Shown in pieces: positions 32,101 to 44,284 of a DNA stretch of 64,000 nt (position 1 is its first letter; every line of letters starts with the position of its first letter). Location: NCBI GenBank assembly GCA_018466975.1, contig CM031557.1:62001-126000 (forward strand), given 5' to 3'. Position numbers and translations under genes: made by a program. Under the pieces are notes generated by a model. That model made no database searches. It was not told the DNA's origin and saw only the letters and a list, made by a program, of their open reading frames with translations. Source of the DNA: Sparassis latifolia. Its lineage: Eukaryota > Basidiomycota > Agaricomycetes > Polyporales > Sparassidaceae.

Positions 32101-35100
32101 TGTATTATCATTAGTTATAGCCTCATGTGACTCAGTCTCAGAGTCATTAGAGAGATCATTATTATCAATATCAATATTATCCTTCTTTTGTCTGGTGGAA
32201 GAATATTTAGACACTTTATCTACTTGTGCAACATAATCCCATAGTGAAATATTTTTAAAAGTATCTCCACGCATAATATAGTCGGTAATTTGGCTTGCAC
32301 GTGGAATAATGTTACCCTGTTTACCTGAAGTAATAGTCACTTCATCATTATTGTCAACATCTATATTTGTAGGAATATTAAGACTAGCTGTAACATACTC
32401 AGTATTAGGTATATCTTCATTATCTAAATCCGTATTTTCTTGATTCAACTGAGTATCAGGTTCATCATCATATCTAAAAGCATATTGTGTATCTTCGCTA
32501 GATGATTGTGAGTTACAATCTGGATGCATTGTATGATAACACTCAGGACTTGGATCTTCACGTTCAATCATACTTTCTACAGTTGTCCAGTATAGCTTAC
32601 AATATTCATGGCTTGTAAAGTGATCTTCCAACTGCTGAAGATATGAACTTACTTGCTGCGCGGACAATTCTTGATGAGAAATAATCTCAAAAGAGCATTT
32701 TTGCAGTAGTCTCTTAGCACGCACAGTAATATTATCGTCATTAGGATTAAATTCACCTAGTTTTTTAATGGCAAGTTTCAGTGCAGAGTATGAAACATGT
32801 GCATTCATTTGACTTTTAGTAATATAATCTGTAATATAAAATAAGACAGCCTTTGCAGACTCCCCTGATCCAATGAATTTAATATCCATATTGCAACGTA
32901 CACATTCTAATATGGTTGCATTAAAGTTATTTACCATGCCATCCAAGTGACGCAATTTTATATCACCAGTCTCCTCATCAATAGTACTTTCTATTGTTGT
33001 ATTTTTTTCATCAAGATCAAAGCGACACTCTTTGGGTGCAGGAGGACCTTTCCAATATTTGAAACATGTTTTTGAATGTGAATGTTTTTGACAACAACAT
33101 ACAAGATTACGTAAATCTTGTTGATGTGCCATCTGACGCTGTTCATCTGGTAGATTACAATCGATACCTCTAATACTACAGGGATGTGCCTTTAATAAAT
33201 CAGTCTGAACAAAATCTGGAGAAGGTGGTGGTATTTTATTACATATGCAGTCATCAAGAAAAGATAGTAAGCATTGCTTAAATTCAAGATCTTGATCTTG
33301 AACAATTTTATTTCTAATTTCATTTGGATTTAAGCCTCCTTCAACCCATATTAACATATGACAATGTAAAGTGCCTCTACCTTGTGCTTCAACACAACCA
33401 TAATATCCTTTCACCAATCCTAAAATGCCACCTTGTAAATTAACATGTTTTGGATCATATGCTAGAACAGTTGATATAAAACATTTCATATAAATATTAA
33501 AAAATTTTGCTGCAATTGCAGGATTACGAGCTATTAATATTGACTGCTCCCAAAAATCAGGAACCTGTTCTGGTAGTAGTTGATCAACATCTATGTCAGC
33601 TCCAGCTAGAAATTTTACAACAGGATTAAAAACATCAGCAGGATTTATTGTAATATAAAAACTGGGAAGTCCTAACTCCATCATTAAAGCTCGCATTTCA
33701 TTACACATATTAATTCGAGCAGCAGCAGATCCTGGAACATGTGAAGTTATAACTTTAACTTCCTTCATAAGTTTGAGCACCTTGCACTCATCTTCATTAT
33801 ATGCTGTTGTATAGTCACCTTCAGAAATACACTGACATACACGATGTACTACATCACTCGATATGCTTGCAAAGTCATTTGCAACAGAGTCAAATTGTGA
33901 TCGCTTCACTTTAATACTAGAATGTAAAAGAATCTGGCGATGTTGAATAATATTGAATACACTAAATAAAAATGAATAGTGTTCTTGAAATCGACAGTCA
34001 CAAAGTGAGAATAAATGCCATGTGTGTTCAATAAGTGATATACTTGATGAACACTTCAGATCTTCAAATCCACCAACACTATATGGGTATAAAGTAGGAT
34101 ACATCAAGGGAAACAAATTTGGATTGAAAAATTCATTCATAGGCTTAGGATCATGAGGGATTTGAAGATAACTACCATTGTTTTGCTTTAAATGTCGAAC
34201 TGCAGCAGCTCTAATTTCATTTGCAGGTGCATTTGCATCAACATCAGTTACAACAACATTCTGAAAGAGGGATTCACAACGGTCAACAGAAGAAGGTGCA
34301 AGTTCATTGCATAATGCAGTATGCGTATCATATCGAGAAGTTAATAATTCATGTGATTCATCAGGAAGTACATGTTCAACTTTAAAAGGAAGAATCTGTT
34401 GCTCTGCCAAACTATTTAATGATTCCTGATCAATTTTAATGTCTTTATAATGCATATTATGTTGTTTTAACCAAAGTAAGGCATTTCGAACTTTTTCACG
34501 TCGCACAATAAGCGGTTTTGCTTTTTCTCGCAACCATTCTGCACTTGGCAATGAAGATCCTACAAAAATTACACATATTGGAGTTACAATATCCTCAAGA
34601 GGTGGAGGTAGAATTTCAGCAATATTTTCAGGATGTTGGGGATATATTATAATATGACCTTTTACACCACGCTGACTGTTGGGCAATATTAAATTCTGAT
34701 TTTCCTCTTTTAATTGTATAACCCAACATTTAGCTCGACATCTAGCAATCATAGCTTCTTCAACTACTGTTAAATCTTGTAATTCTTTTGGAACAGGACC
34801 TAACCATGTTCAATTACAAAGTGCAAGCGAAGGAATTTGATTGCGACTTAAAGACAAGAAGCATTTTCTACACAATTTCAAACATACAGCGTCATTTCCA
34901 TTCATTACAACACCATTTGGATCAACTAAAATGTGTTTAAGTGAACCACTTTGATATGGAAATTGAGGTAATGTGCAAGACATATCTAACCAGGAATTAT
35001 CGCACAAATCGACATTATTAAAGTCAGGTCGCTTAAGAATATTTATATCAAAATCTGATAAAGAGAGTGTTTCACATTTGCTTGATAATGTACACTCCGC

Positions 35101-36288
35101 ACAAGCTGAACATACTGAAGTACTAAGGACATCTTTTGATGTTGCATGACGAAACAATTTAATCAAATGTTCCTTTAATTGTGGAGATACTAATTGAGGC
35201 CACATTGAACGAATTTGCTGTAAAACACTATCATGATGTATATTTTGCTGTTCTCTGCAATTTTTCTGACGTTTTTGTGCTTGTTCTTTTCTTTTTCCTT
35301 TTCGCAGCACATGTATAAAGCTCTGCAAATGTTTTCTCAACTTACTTACACCATCATCATGGCTGTATTCAACATTGTGCACTGTCAGAATTCGTCTTAA
35401 AGAATTTCATGGAAGACGATGCACAGCAGAGGAAAGAATTGAAATTTGCAAATCCACATTTGAATTTGATGGACATTCATTCAGAAACTGAAAGCAAGCA
35501 TCAGGTTTTGGATCACTGTTATTTTCAGATAAGCAATTACCACCAGAAATATGTTGCATAATACTGCAACGAATCTGTTCGAGACTCCACTGAGATTCAT
35601 AGGCAATACCATATGAAGCAGCAATCATACATAATTTATGCTTATGTAATGTTTCAAAGCCTTCAAAGACTGTGTCAATTGAAGTTATAGAAGTGTATTG
35701 TAGACACTGCGTCTGAGACTGAAATTGTTCCATTAAATAGCATCGTGGTCTATTATATCCAGAAGGTACAATAATCCCAACACTCGAACAGACTAACCGA
35801 AGAATGTCCAGAGACAGTGTAGAATGATGTATGCAATTGTCCACCACTTTACAAATTTCATATGCCAGGCGAACACTAGATGTACATGTTCCTGCAATAT
35901 CATGACAGGATAATCGCATGCCATGCTGTGCAATGTTTGACCACTGGCTATCATGGCATTCAGCACACACACCATTCAATAAGTGATTCAACAGCACCTC
36001 ATGACTCTCACGTACTGAAAGATTTTCGACACCAATACTGTGCGAAATTAAGAGACTCAACATTGCATCACTCAGACTCTCACCAACAATGATATTCTCA
36101 GGACAAAGTATTGTGTCAACAACAGAGGATAAGTTCACAGGACATACATGTGATGAAGATGATATATTTTTAACAGGTAATATTTTAACTGCATTGGGTA
36201 TATTATCACAATCATCAGCACTGGTAGACAACAAAAGCGGGGATGAATCTGCAACTGTCATGTAACCCGTTGAGCTCCAATTCATCAC
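29188..36288 (-). mobile_element. Helitron (rolling-circle transposon), 5' end not located
   Basis: A RepHel coding block on the minus strand is markedly AT-rich compared with both flanks. The proposed 3' terminus is CTAG on the minus strand (29188-29191) followed by T, the expected CTRR|T. I could not identify a convincing GC-rich hairpin before it. The 5' TC end should lie above 36288, perhaps between 36300 and 36900, but no terminus is distinctive enough to call. Confidence 0.75.
29306..36288 (-). pseudogene. Helit­ron RepHel protein (HUH Rep plus PIF1-type helicase), broken
   Basis: Read from 36288 downward: an N-terminal region (36288-34810); the Rep/helitron-like domain (34752-31648) with LPSFYITINPADVFNP, EAQGRGTLHCHMLIW (H-x-H metal site) and FYITDYITKSQ (paired Tyr); then a PIF1-family helicase (31729-29306) with Walker A LGGPGGTGKS, Walker B LFVDEVSMVG, IIFAGDFAQLAPVGD, LSQSMRQ and FAMTAHKAQGQSLKKV. 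The chain is interrupted by in-frame stops at 35407 (TGA), 34810 (TGA) and 32077 (TAG), and by a one-base frameshift near 31717 (HECK / DSRDDHF). It is therefore not autonomous as it stands. The helicase frame alone is 807 codons and open, so decay is fairly recent. Confidence 0.88.
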
Positions 36289-36405
36289 ATATCACAGATA
36301 GAGCATACCTTGTGAAACTTGGGGGGAAGGACTCCATGTATGTCCATGCGGCAAACAACTTCCAACATCCACAGGGGGTTGTAACCCCGACGCCGTCCAC
36401 TGAGG

Positions 36406-36699
36406 TCAGCATGCTTCAAACCAGTCGGAACCGAGCAATACGTCATAGCGGGGCAGATGGGTGACCACAAGAGGAAGACATGAATGATACCATCCACCAA
36501 TTGCAGGGATCATAACGGGACCGGAAGCAGAGAGCTCAGCGACACTGTGGTGAATGGATGCAACCGTGCGCGGAACATTGTTATTGGTCGCGAACGTCGA
36601 TGACAGCGCCGACTTTTCCACCGAAGAATCAAACAGAATGTAGGCGGGAATTCCAAGATAATCGCCGAGAAGTGAGAACGAAGGCATTTTGCAGTGCAA
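36406..36699 (-). pseudogene. Retropepsin-like domain relic
   Basis: The 97-residue frame contains YILFDSSVEKSALSSTFA, VMIPAIGGWYHSCLPLVV and YDVLLGSDWFEAC, resembling small aspartic-protease-like domains found in mushroom-fungus repeats. In this group the first motif is usually D-T/S-G; here it is D-S-S. A TGA (36406-36408) follows, then the same frame continues PQWTASGLQPPVDV. It sits just beyond the Helitron N-terminal region and may be Helitron cargo or an older repeat. The function call is tentative. Confidence 0.4.
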
Positions 36700-37181
36700 C
36701 GAATATGAGCGAGCAGAGAGTTGGCGACAGATGCGGACAATGCGAGCAATGCGCAGAGTCGACGTGGAGGGTGCGCGGCGAAAAATTCGGACGCTTAGTC
36801 AAGATTACGAAGCATCCCACACTTAGTAAATCTTACGAAGGATTTTGTAGACGTTACAAAGTTTTGTATAGTTTAGGGCAGGACCTCCAAAACTGACACT
36901 TTTTGGCGGGGCCCCTGCGTGACGAAAGATCCAGCAAGACCCACTACCAAAGGTAGCGGGAATAGTCGAATATTGCTCATTAAATGCCACACTCTCATCA
37001 TCGTGCCTTTTCTGCTCGAGATAATGGGCGTATGCGACTCCTCAAGAGTTCCCTAGGCTATCTCAGTCGTAATGTCTCAGGAGGATTGCGTGCTTATCAG
37101 GAACTTCAACGAGCACGACGCTCGGATACATATAGTTGCATTGGACGAGTTGCCAGATAATCTTGTCTAGTACTCGCGCAG
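36700..37181. other. Intergenic, nothing recognised
   Basis: Between the retropepsin-like relic and the oxygenase start. It probably includes the Helitron 5' boundary and the oxygenase promoter. No distinct feature was found. Confidence 0.3.
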
Positions 37182-38776
37182 ATGCCCAGCACCATCTTGC
37201 CTTCGATTCCCCATTATGTCCCAGCCCCTCCGACAAAGGAGGCGCGTGAGTCTGATCCATCCTTCAAGCCCCCCATTTCGTGCTTACAGGAAACACTCTT
37301 TAGTGGAGTATGCGGATCTAGCGGTCATCGATCTGTCTAAGGCCGACACGCCGGAGGGTCGCGCAAAGCTTGCTGTGCAGGTTCGCGATGCAATGACCGC
37401 CCAAGGGTTCTTCTATGTCATCAATCATGGATACACACAGGCGCAGGTAAGATTTAAACGTGTGTTTGCAATACAACTCGCTATATTTCAAACGTATCCA
37501 GACCGATCGTGCCTTCGACATCGCCGACGTTCCGTTCTCTCTCGTTAGCGATGAGGAGAAGCGTACGTATGCAGGTAACATCAAAGCAACTGGATCATAC
37601 CAAGGATACAAGCTGCGAAACTACTGGGTGAGATACTTCAAGTCATCGACGTTCAGTGGGATATTTAAGTTCCTAATTTGTCACCAAAGCACATAGATGG
37701 TGGGGTCTACGACCAAGTGGAGCATTACAACAGTAAGCTTTTACGATCTTCCGTCTGTCTTATACGTTATAAACCTTCTGATTACTAGTCAACCGCGATG
37801 TCACCGAGAAGCAACATCCCAAAGCTCTCCGCCCTCTTCTTCCAGAGATTGACGCGTTCGCTCGATTCAATCATCACGATGTCCTCCATCCTATTCTCAG
37901 GTATACATTTTTCTTCAACATGTCATCGTGTTCTGAGTTCCTTCACATGAGACTCTTCGCACTAGGATTGGAGCTTCCTGAGGATACCTTCGTGAACAAT
38001 CATGGATTCTCCGCTGTGGGGGAAACATATGGTAATAGTCCCCGCACTAATCTTAATCATTTTACTGATGATAACATGAACGTCAGTGCGATACATGAAA
38101 TAGTGGGTCTTTCTTCTTCTGTACTCGAGTGCAAATCACAACTTCTATGCTCAGTTACCCTCGTTCCGAAGATGAGGAGACCAAAACTAAGAACGTGTGG
38201 TTGAAGGGACACACAGGTATGCCACCTCTCACCACTGTTAGGCGCTACTCAGGTCTCACAACGCAGACTTCGGAAGTGTGACGATTTTGTGGAGTCAACC
38301 GGTGACTGCACTCCAGATTCTTTCTCCGGATGGTAAGTGGCGCTGGATAAGGCATGTAGACAACGCCATTGTAAGCAACCTTGTTACTATTCGGTGTGTT
38401 TTTACTGGATTGCTGAGTTTGCGGCGTTCTGCAGGTGATCAACGCAGGAGACATGATGGAGTTCCTTTCTGGCGGGTTCTACAAAGCTACCATCCACCGC
38501 GTCATTCAGCCGCCCGCCGACCAGCGTGGCTACACCCGGGTTGGCGTATTCTACTTCGTCATGCCAAATGACGACGTGAAGCTGATCCCGTACGCGGAGA
38601 GCCCTGTGCTTCAGAAGCACGGTATAATTCGACGTGTCCCCGATGCAGACGCCCCGACCACGGAGCAATGGCGGAAGGGACGGACGAGCGCGTATGGCCA
38701 GACCGAGCTGCGGGACAAGGGCAACGGCGTGGAGGAAGAGATTATCGGCGGGGTTGTCGTGAAGCATTACAACTGA
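37182..38776 (+). CDS. 2-oxoglutarate/Fe(II)-dependent oxygenase (isopenicillin-N-synthase-like), 10 exons with a 16-nt exon
   Basis: A cytosolic non-heme iron dioxygenase. Exons are 37182-37245, 37304-37446, 37502-37627, 37690-37732, 37789-37900, 37952-38031, 38087-38102, 38155-38216, 38267-38370 and 38435-38776, giving 363 residues. The DIOX_N region is seen in LAVIDLSKAD and QGFFYVINHGYTQ. The iron ligands are H and D of HTDFGSVTILWSQPV and H of YKATIHRVIQPP. The 2OG-binding Arg is in YTRVGVFYF, where Ser of R-x-S is Gly, as I recall for this fungal subgroup. Exon 7 is only 16 nt and supplies VRYMKY. The start at 37182 gives MPSTILPSIPHYVPAP, a usual opening for these proteins. The substrate is unknown. 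Confidence 0.9.
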
Positions 38777-38837
38777 TCCAACGGTCATAAAAATCAATCT
38801 GTATATCTATAACTACAAATGAGAGATGTCACTTAGT

Positions 38838-40863
38838 TCAGTCCATATTTGCAGCATTGTCATTGAACATGCTCCTCTTCCCGATACGCACGGTACCTTT
38901 GAACGGAAGACCCATCAGCTCCATCTCGCCATTCCGCCCACTGCGAAACGGCAGTCCCTGCACATGCAATGCCACTGCAGCAAGTCCTTGGATGCCAGCC
39001 ACGGCTCCCTGAGACCCAAAAATAACCTGGGGTAATGCCGCGGGACGCTCAGTGATGAACGAATCGCCATGATCAAATCTGAGGATTTACCTTGCTAACA
39101 AAGTTGCTAAATTCGCGCTCGCGTCCAGGAAGTACTTCCAGGGGTACATCAACGATCGTGGCGGAGACAGCAACCGCAGACCCTTCTTCGTCCCCGCTCT
39201 CAGCGGGTTTGCTCGTGGAAGGCAGCCAATCTTCTGGTCTGATATGCGCGAACGCGCGCTGCGGAAGCGGGTCGGGAAGAGGCACTTCGGGCGGTTCGCC
39301 TTCTACGTAGTGAGCAGGTTCTCGGGCTCCAACGGATAAGACCGAACTATCGTCGGGAACCTCGCCATCATATACCAGCACATCGGGGAAGACGCGCACG
39401 ACGTCCAATCCGACGTTCATGCCTCTGGGCTGGACAACTCTTGCAAAAACAATGCCACTGGCGTACATTCCAGAACCGATGGCCTTGATTTTCATGTCTT
39501 TGATAGTGACGTTCCGCAGAATCTGCGGCTTCGGATGGGCAGCGGGGAACTTCGCCTCCAAAGTCAGGTTGTGAATCAGCGGTGTGGACAATACGATGTC
39601 CGAATCTCGTCCTGAGATGTAGTTCCCAAGGAATGCAGACACTGTGGCTGAGGCGTCTGTGGACAGTGGAAGTACGGTACCATTGATGCCCACTGTAACG
39701 TTGGGATGAGTGAGCGTAAATGGTTGAGTGTTAACGGTAGCAACCCGGACCGACGTGGAGACCGTAGAAGCATTGACAAATGGAAGAGAGATAACAAAAG
39801 GCATTGCCGGCACAGTAAAATTGAATGCAAATGGCACCGGAACAGGATCGACTACTGTAGCTGTTGCGTCGACAGAAAGTGTGTCGTTGGCCGAAGTGAT
39901 CGAGAAACGTTGCAGGGTGACGAGCTCGGAAAGCGTGGGGAATGGATTATTGTGCCCCGGTGGTGGCAATCCTGGTAATGCGGGGACTACGCAGCGTCAC
40001 TCAGAGAAGCGGGTAAGGAAAGGTAGGGCAAACACACTCTGTATGTGTACCACAGCACGGATATCTGACCGTAGGATCTGCATGTTCCGTCGCCATCCGC
40101 TGTCTTGTAGACCACCACCTTGCATGAACGCTTGCGCCACAACTGTCCGCACAGCAATTCTGCTGTCTCTCCAACTGTCCCGCAAGAAGCGCATGACGAC
40201 AGATATATCCTTCGTTGGTTGAATAAGCACAGGAATGATCATTTCCGTCAACCAAGTGGTATCTGGTGGTGGATTCGCAGTTAAAGGTATTTCAAGGGAG
40301 GGGAGAGTAATTGTGGTGAGAGATTGTGACGGGTCGCTCTCCGGGAATACCCCAATTTCGGTGAGGTCGACGGTGACTCGATCAAGCTGTCGAATACCCC
40401 ACCGCCCGACGGATTTCCACAGGCCTTGCACGAAATTGTCTCCCGCAGCTGTGTTAACACCTGCTACCTCCCCTGCGTCCAAACCCAGCTTGCAATGAAC
40501 GTTCACCCATACCCCACCATCACCGGTTGTGTTCAAAACGTCTACTCGGCTGGGGCCTTTTACCACGAGGGCATGCTGTAGAATTTCGTCCGGCGAGATA
40601 TCTGACGCACGAGAACGGTAAGAGTATGCTACCACAATAACGAGCAGAAAAGCTAGAACACAGAGCGAAAGAGAGATGAGGAACACTGTGACCAATCTCG
40701 ACCACAGCCGTCGCGGCCTCGGTGTGCTGTCAAGGTCGTCTCGAGAAGTGTATGGGGCGGAAGCCGAGCCTAAGAGAGGAGTGCCTTCAGTAGGTTCAGG
40801 CTCGGCTGCCCTTGCTTTGCCCTTGTCTATGTGCGTTTCGCCACGTACAGAGTCAGAGCTCAT
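38838..40863 (-). CDS. Vacuolar-type single-pass membrane protein with DUF3712-like repeats (Tag1/YLR173W-like)
   Basis: Exons (minus) are 40038-40863 (or to 40935), 39091-39986 and 38838-39026. I start at the ATG opening MSSDSVRGETHIDKGKARA; the upstream in-frame ATG at 40935 adds 24 low-complexity residues. About 636 residues. A short acidic cytosolic N-terminus with TPLLG (dileucine-like, typical of vacuolar membrane sorting) is followed by one TM segment (LVTVFLISLSLCVLAFLLVI) and a long lumenal part with repeated beta-rich units, for example ILRNVTIKDMKIKAIGSG and FPDVLVYDGEVPDD. The layout matches fungal DUF3712 proteins, often annotated pre-rRNA processing protein, whose yeast relative Tag1 acts in terminating autophagy. 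Orthology is an inference from layout. It is divergent from SMP3. Confidence 0.72.
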
Positions 40864-40997
40864 CGTCGAAGTCGTCGAGAGTGGTGTTGAGGTTAGATTC
40901 AAGTCGAAGGTGGCCAGCGCGAGGTCGCCCGCCACCGATCAGTAAATAGGCGCCTTAACTCGAAGATTGCCAACTTGACAAGTCAAGTCAAGTCGAT

Positions 40998-43052
40998 ATG
41001 TCTGGCAGCGGTTGGAAACATACGTATTGTGCTCTCCTCGTTCTCCGATGCTGTTCTAGTCTCGGTGGATCAGGCTATATTCATCCGGATGAGTTCTTTC
41101 AGAATGGAGAAGTTATGGCAGGTTGATACTTTCCGGTCACTGCTAAGAACAACAATCACTGATCCTCGTGCACCCTCAGGACAGATATTTGAGCTCCACG
41201 CTGTGCGGACCTGGGAGTGGGATTCCGCCGCACCTTGCAGATCAATAATTCCTGCCTTTTTAACTACTGGTCTTCCTTATGAACTTCTCCGCTTTGCATC
41301 GCAAGGTTAGCTGAAGTCGATACGCACAGAAACACACTAACCCCGAGACAGGTGAACAGCCCTCTCCGCGGTTGATTTTCTCCGTCGAGAGAGCCGCGTT
41401 CCTACTACTCTCATCCATCCTGGGTACGTTGCTACTGTATTCGCACGACCTTGTTATTCACGACACAGCAGACTACTGCTTATACCGCTTGGTACCCGCC
41501 GGAAGACAACGTCTTACTGCTATGGTCCTCCTTGCTTCGTCATATACTATACACACCTTTCAGATCCGACCATTCTCCAACTCCATCGAGGCAGTCCTTG
41601 TTGCTCTCTCTCTTGTCATTCTTCAGGATCTGATGACCACACGAAGTTCAGGGTCTCAATCCGGTCAAGAGGCAAGCTTTTGCTGCCTCCCGCAGAACTT
41701 TTTACTTTACTCAATGCAAACCTCTACAGAATGGAGGACGCACACTCTACCTGACTTTTATGGCAGCCCTTCTCGTCTTGGGTGTGTTCACTAGGCTGAC
41801 CTTCATAGCTTTCGCGCTTCCGATTGCTATAGAGACCATTAAGTGGACAGTCAATAAAGCTTTCGGGAGCACCCCTAAATTCTCGATCTGGACTTGGGCT
41901 CGGTTGATATCACTTCCCCTGCTGGTAGCCATAGGGACTACTTCCGCTTTCACTGTACTTGACACCGTCTACTTTCGTGGCGACGTCTCCACATTGATTC
42001 TGACACCCCTCAACTTCTTGCTGTATAATTTGTCTCATGAAAATCTGGCGGAACACGGTCTGCATCCCAGATGGTTGCATATCGCAGTTAACTTGCCAAT
42101 GATAGTCGGCCCTGGGTTGTTGTACTATGGCGTCATCTCTGGCGCTGAAATTCTCGGGAGTCTGAAAAGAAAAGACAAGGCAGATGCAGGTGTTGTTCAA
42201 GTAGTCAAGAAGAGTAGGCTGATGCGATTCTTCGCTCGGAAGGGTGTACTGAGAATCCGATAGCATCTTTGTACATTGTCACCGTGTCAATGGCCATCCT
42301 GTCCATTCAACCGCACCAAGAGCCTCGTTTCCTTACTCCACTTCTCGTGCCCTTCATTTTACTAGCCGTGCAGGGCGGTCGAATCGAGCGTGCTGGGAAA
42401 TTATTTTGGGTAAGCCGCCGTTCTCAAAATCTCTAGACGACGTTAATATCTGCCTGTAGACAGCTTGGGTTATTTGGAATGTAGTGTTGGGTCTCCTGTT
42501 TGGCGTACTTCATCAAGGCGGAGTTGTCCCTTCGCTCTTCTATCTGCATGACCAGATAAGCGAGCTACGTGCAAACCCTTCAGCCGACGTACTAGCGGTC
42601 AGTGTGTTCTACTGGAAGACATACATGCCGCCGAGGCACCTGCTGAGTATCGAAGGAAAAGGTACTGTGTGATATTAATTCTGCTGAGCAAAAATGGGGA
42701 TTGATTAAGGATACTCTACAAATGTGCAGACGTCCTTGCAGGGACATTCTCCTTGACAGATCTATCTGGTGCACCGTCAGATGTTCTGATCCAAAATCTA
42801 CTTGCTCCCGCTCTCACCATGTCGAACGGCACTACTTTTCTCGTCACCCCACCTTATGCACTTCAGGATATACCGGTGCCGCAATCTTCATGTTTCTCAA
42901 TGCGGAAGCGCGTCTTTCCACATCTCGATTTGGATCATCTACCGGAATCGTTAGAACTTGGGTGGAAGGATGGGTTATCTCTCGGTGTCTACCATATCAA
43001 CACCGCGTGTGTGCGACGCGAGTCCGCTGAAGATATGGATCGTCGCATCTAG
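40998..43052 (+). CDS. SMP3: GPI mannosyltransferase 4 (SMP3 / PIG-Z, GT22 family)
   Basis: An ER multi-pass dolichol-phosphate-mannose-dependent transferase that adds the fourth mannose to the GPI core. Exons are 40998-41121, 41180-41305, 41352-41423, 41469-41663, 41737-42189, 42264-42409, 42460-42661 and 42730-43052, giving 546 residues. Family hallmarks are YIHPDEFFQNGEVMAG with the GT22 catalytic acidic pair, LHAVRTWEWDSAAPCRS, LYRLVPAGRQRL, FQIRPFSNSIEAVLVALS, GVFTRLTFIAFALP, VLDTVYFRG, LTPLNFLLYNLSHENLAEHG, and SIQPHQEPRFLTPLLVP (the HQEPRF signature). The junction at 41663/41737 uses a weak gtcaag donor and is the least certain. With GWT1 it is the second GPI-anchor gene in the window. 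Confidence 0.93.
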
Positions 43053-43340
43053 GCAACAATAATATGATGCACGATTCCTTTTCGTCTTTCGCATCTCCCA
43101 CCAATTTTTTGTTGGCGTCTCCCCGGTACAGCAATGTGTTCTTTCATGAAAGCTCTATGATGCCCGCACAGTCAGTCGGTCGAAACTAAAATCAACGTGG
43201 CCATATATGGGTCCCGACGAACCGACTATGGTACCGCCCGTCGGCAACCGTCGGCAACCATTGCAATTATGACTAGTTCGAATTCCAACGTAGGCCCGAC
43301 GGGAAGGAGGAGTTTCCGCATGTCCCTACATCCATGTAAT

Positions 43341-43387
43341 CGAAATGACGGATAACAGTGGAGCCTCCACTGTTATCCGTCATTTCG
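43341..43387. repeat. 22-bp perfect palindrome with 3-nt loop upstream of a hypothetical gene
   Basis: The left arm 43341-43362 (starting CGAAATGACGG, ending CAGTGGA) is the exact reverse complement of 43366-43387; the loop is GCC. Each arm contains a GATAA core, so it could bind a GATA factor dimer or extrude as a cruciform. It lies about 140 bp before the ATG at 43523. Confidence 0.9.
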
Positions 43388-43448
43388 GCCACACGGATAT
43401 GCGCGGATGAAGGGATAGGCTCAAATGGCGGATGACCTTTCCCAAAAT

Positions 43449-43458
43449 GCATAAAAGG
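43449..43458 (+). promoter_or_regulatory. Possible TATA-like element
   Basis: GCATAAAAGG lies about 70 bp before the start codon at 43523 and downstream of the palindrome. The position suits a core promoter in a gene with a short 5' UTR. Sequence match only. Confidence 0.35.
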
Positions 43459-43522
43459 TGTGCCCTTCCTGCTGTGATGGACCATATCTCTTCACTTGTC
43501 CTCGTCCGTACCTGTGTCCATC

Positions 43523-44284
43523 ATGTCTTCTAACACCTTGGTGTCTACCCTTTCAGCTGGTCTGGAATCACCCACCCTCCCTTGTACAGTGCCCAGCGAT
43601 TACCGTCTCCCTATACCTCTTGCGTATATTTTTCCAAGTACACGCGACATTACCTCCAGCGATATTCGCCCTCCTATGCCGGAGGAGACCATCCTTTACC
43701 CGCGGATTCGACAGACGACGCCCCACCAGGATCGCAGTCGTTCTGAGCACCTGGCCAACAAACATAAACGCGATGACACCGAGGACGAGGATGATGGATA
43801 CGAGGCGGGCTGTGAGAGCGAGAAAGTAAGCAGGAAGCGGCGCAGGACTTCCTCCCGCATTTCGCGCTCCACGTCACCTGCTGGCGAGGTGCAGGAGCGC
43901 AAGTACTTCGGGCTGGGGCTGGGTCTTCCCAGTAACGTCGCTCCGCGCCTGACCCGCAGAACTGCGTTCATCGAGTCGGCACCATCAACACCGTTTATCG
44001 ATGCGGATGAGTCCCACATCCAGTCCAATCCTCATAACCATCATTCGGAGTCGGCTCTCCTCATCCGGACCACATCACTCGAAAGCAACGCAGAAGTGCC
44101 TGGTGCACCGCGTCTCTTGTCAAAGCCGTTCACGCCTGACTTGTGCATCCCATGCAGTCCTAAGTCCCTGGTGGGCCTAGCCATCAGCATCCATATTCCC
44201 ATTCGTGCCACGCCGCAGCCACAGTCGCCGGTGCAGGCGAACGACCCGCGATACGACGACCTAATTGTATATCTCGGCGTATAA
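43523..44284 (+). CDS. Hypothetical protein, 253 residues, intronless
   Basis: The first ATG gives MSSNTLVSTLSAGLESPTLP. I recognise no family. The middle is strongly charged, with an acidic run (DDTEDEDDGYEAGCESE) next to a basic one (KVSRKRRRTSSRISR) that would serve as a nuclear localisation signal. The rest is Ser/Pro-rich. The C-terminus IHIPIRATPQPQ then DPRYDDLIVYLGV looks more ordered. The absence of introns is unusual among its neighbours. It may be a small regulatory protein; that is a guess from composition. Confidence 0.6.
   Translation: MSSNTLVSTLSAGLESPTLPCTVPSDYRLPIPLAYIFPSTRDITSSDIRPPMPEETILYPRIRQTTPHQDRSRSEHLANKHKRDDTEDEDDGYEAGCESEKVSRKRRRTSSRISRSTSPAGEVQERKYFGLGLGLPSNVAPRLTRRTAFIESAPSTPFIDADESHIQSNPHNHHSESALLIRTTSLESNAEVPGAPRLLSKPFTPDLCIPCSPKSLVGLAISIHIPIRATPQPQSPVQANDPRYDDLIVYLGV

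Noticed and set aside
39055..39070. 14-bp match (ACGAATCGCCATGA) to the outer flank of the inverted repeat at 28130
   Set aside because: It lies inside an intron of the Tag1-like gene with no further similarity; probably chance.
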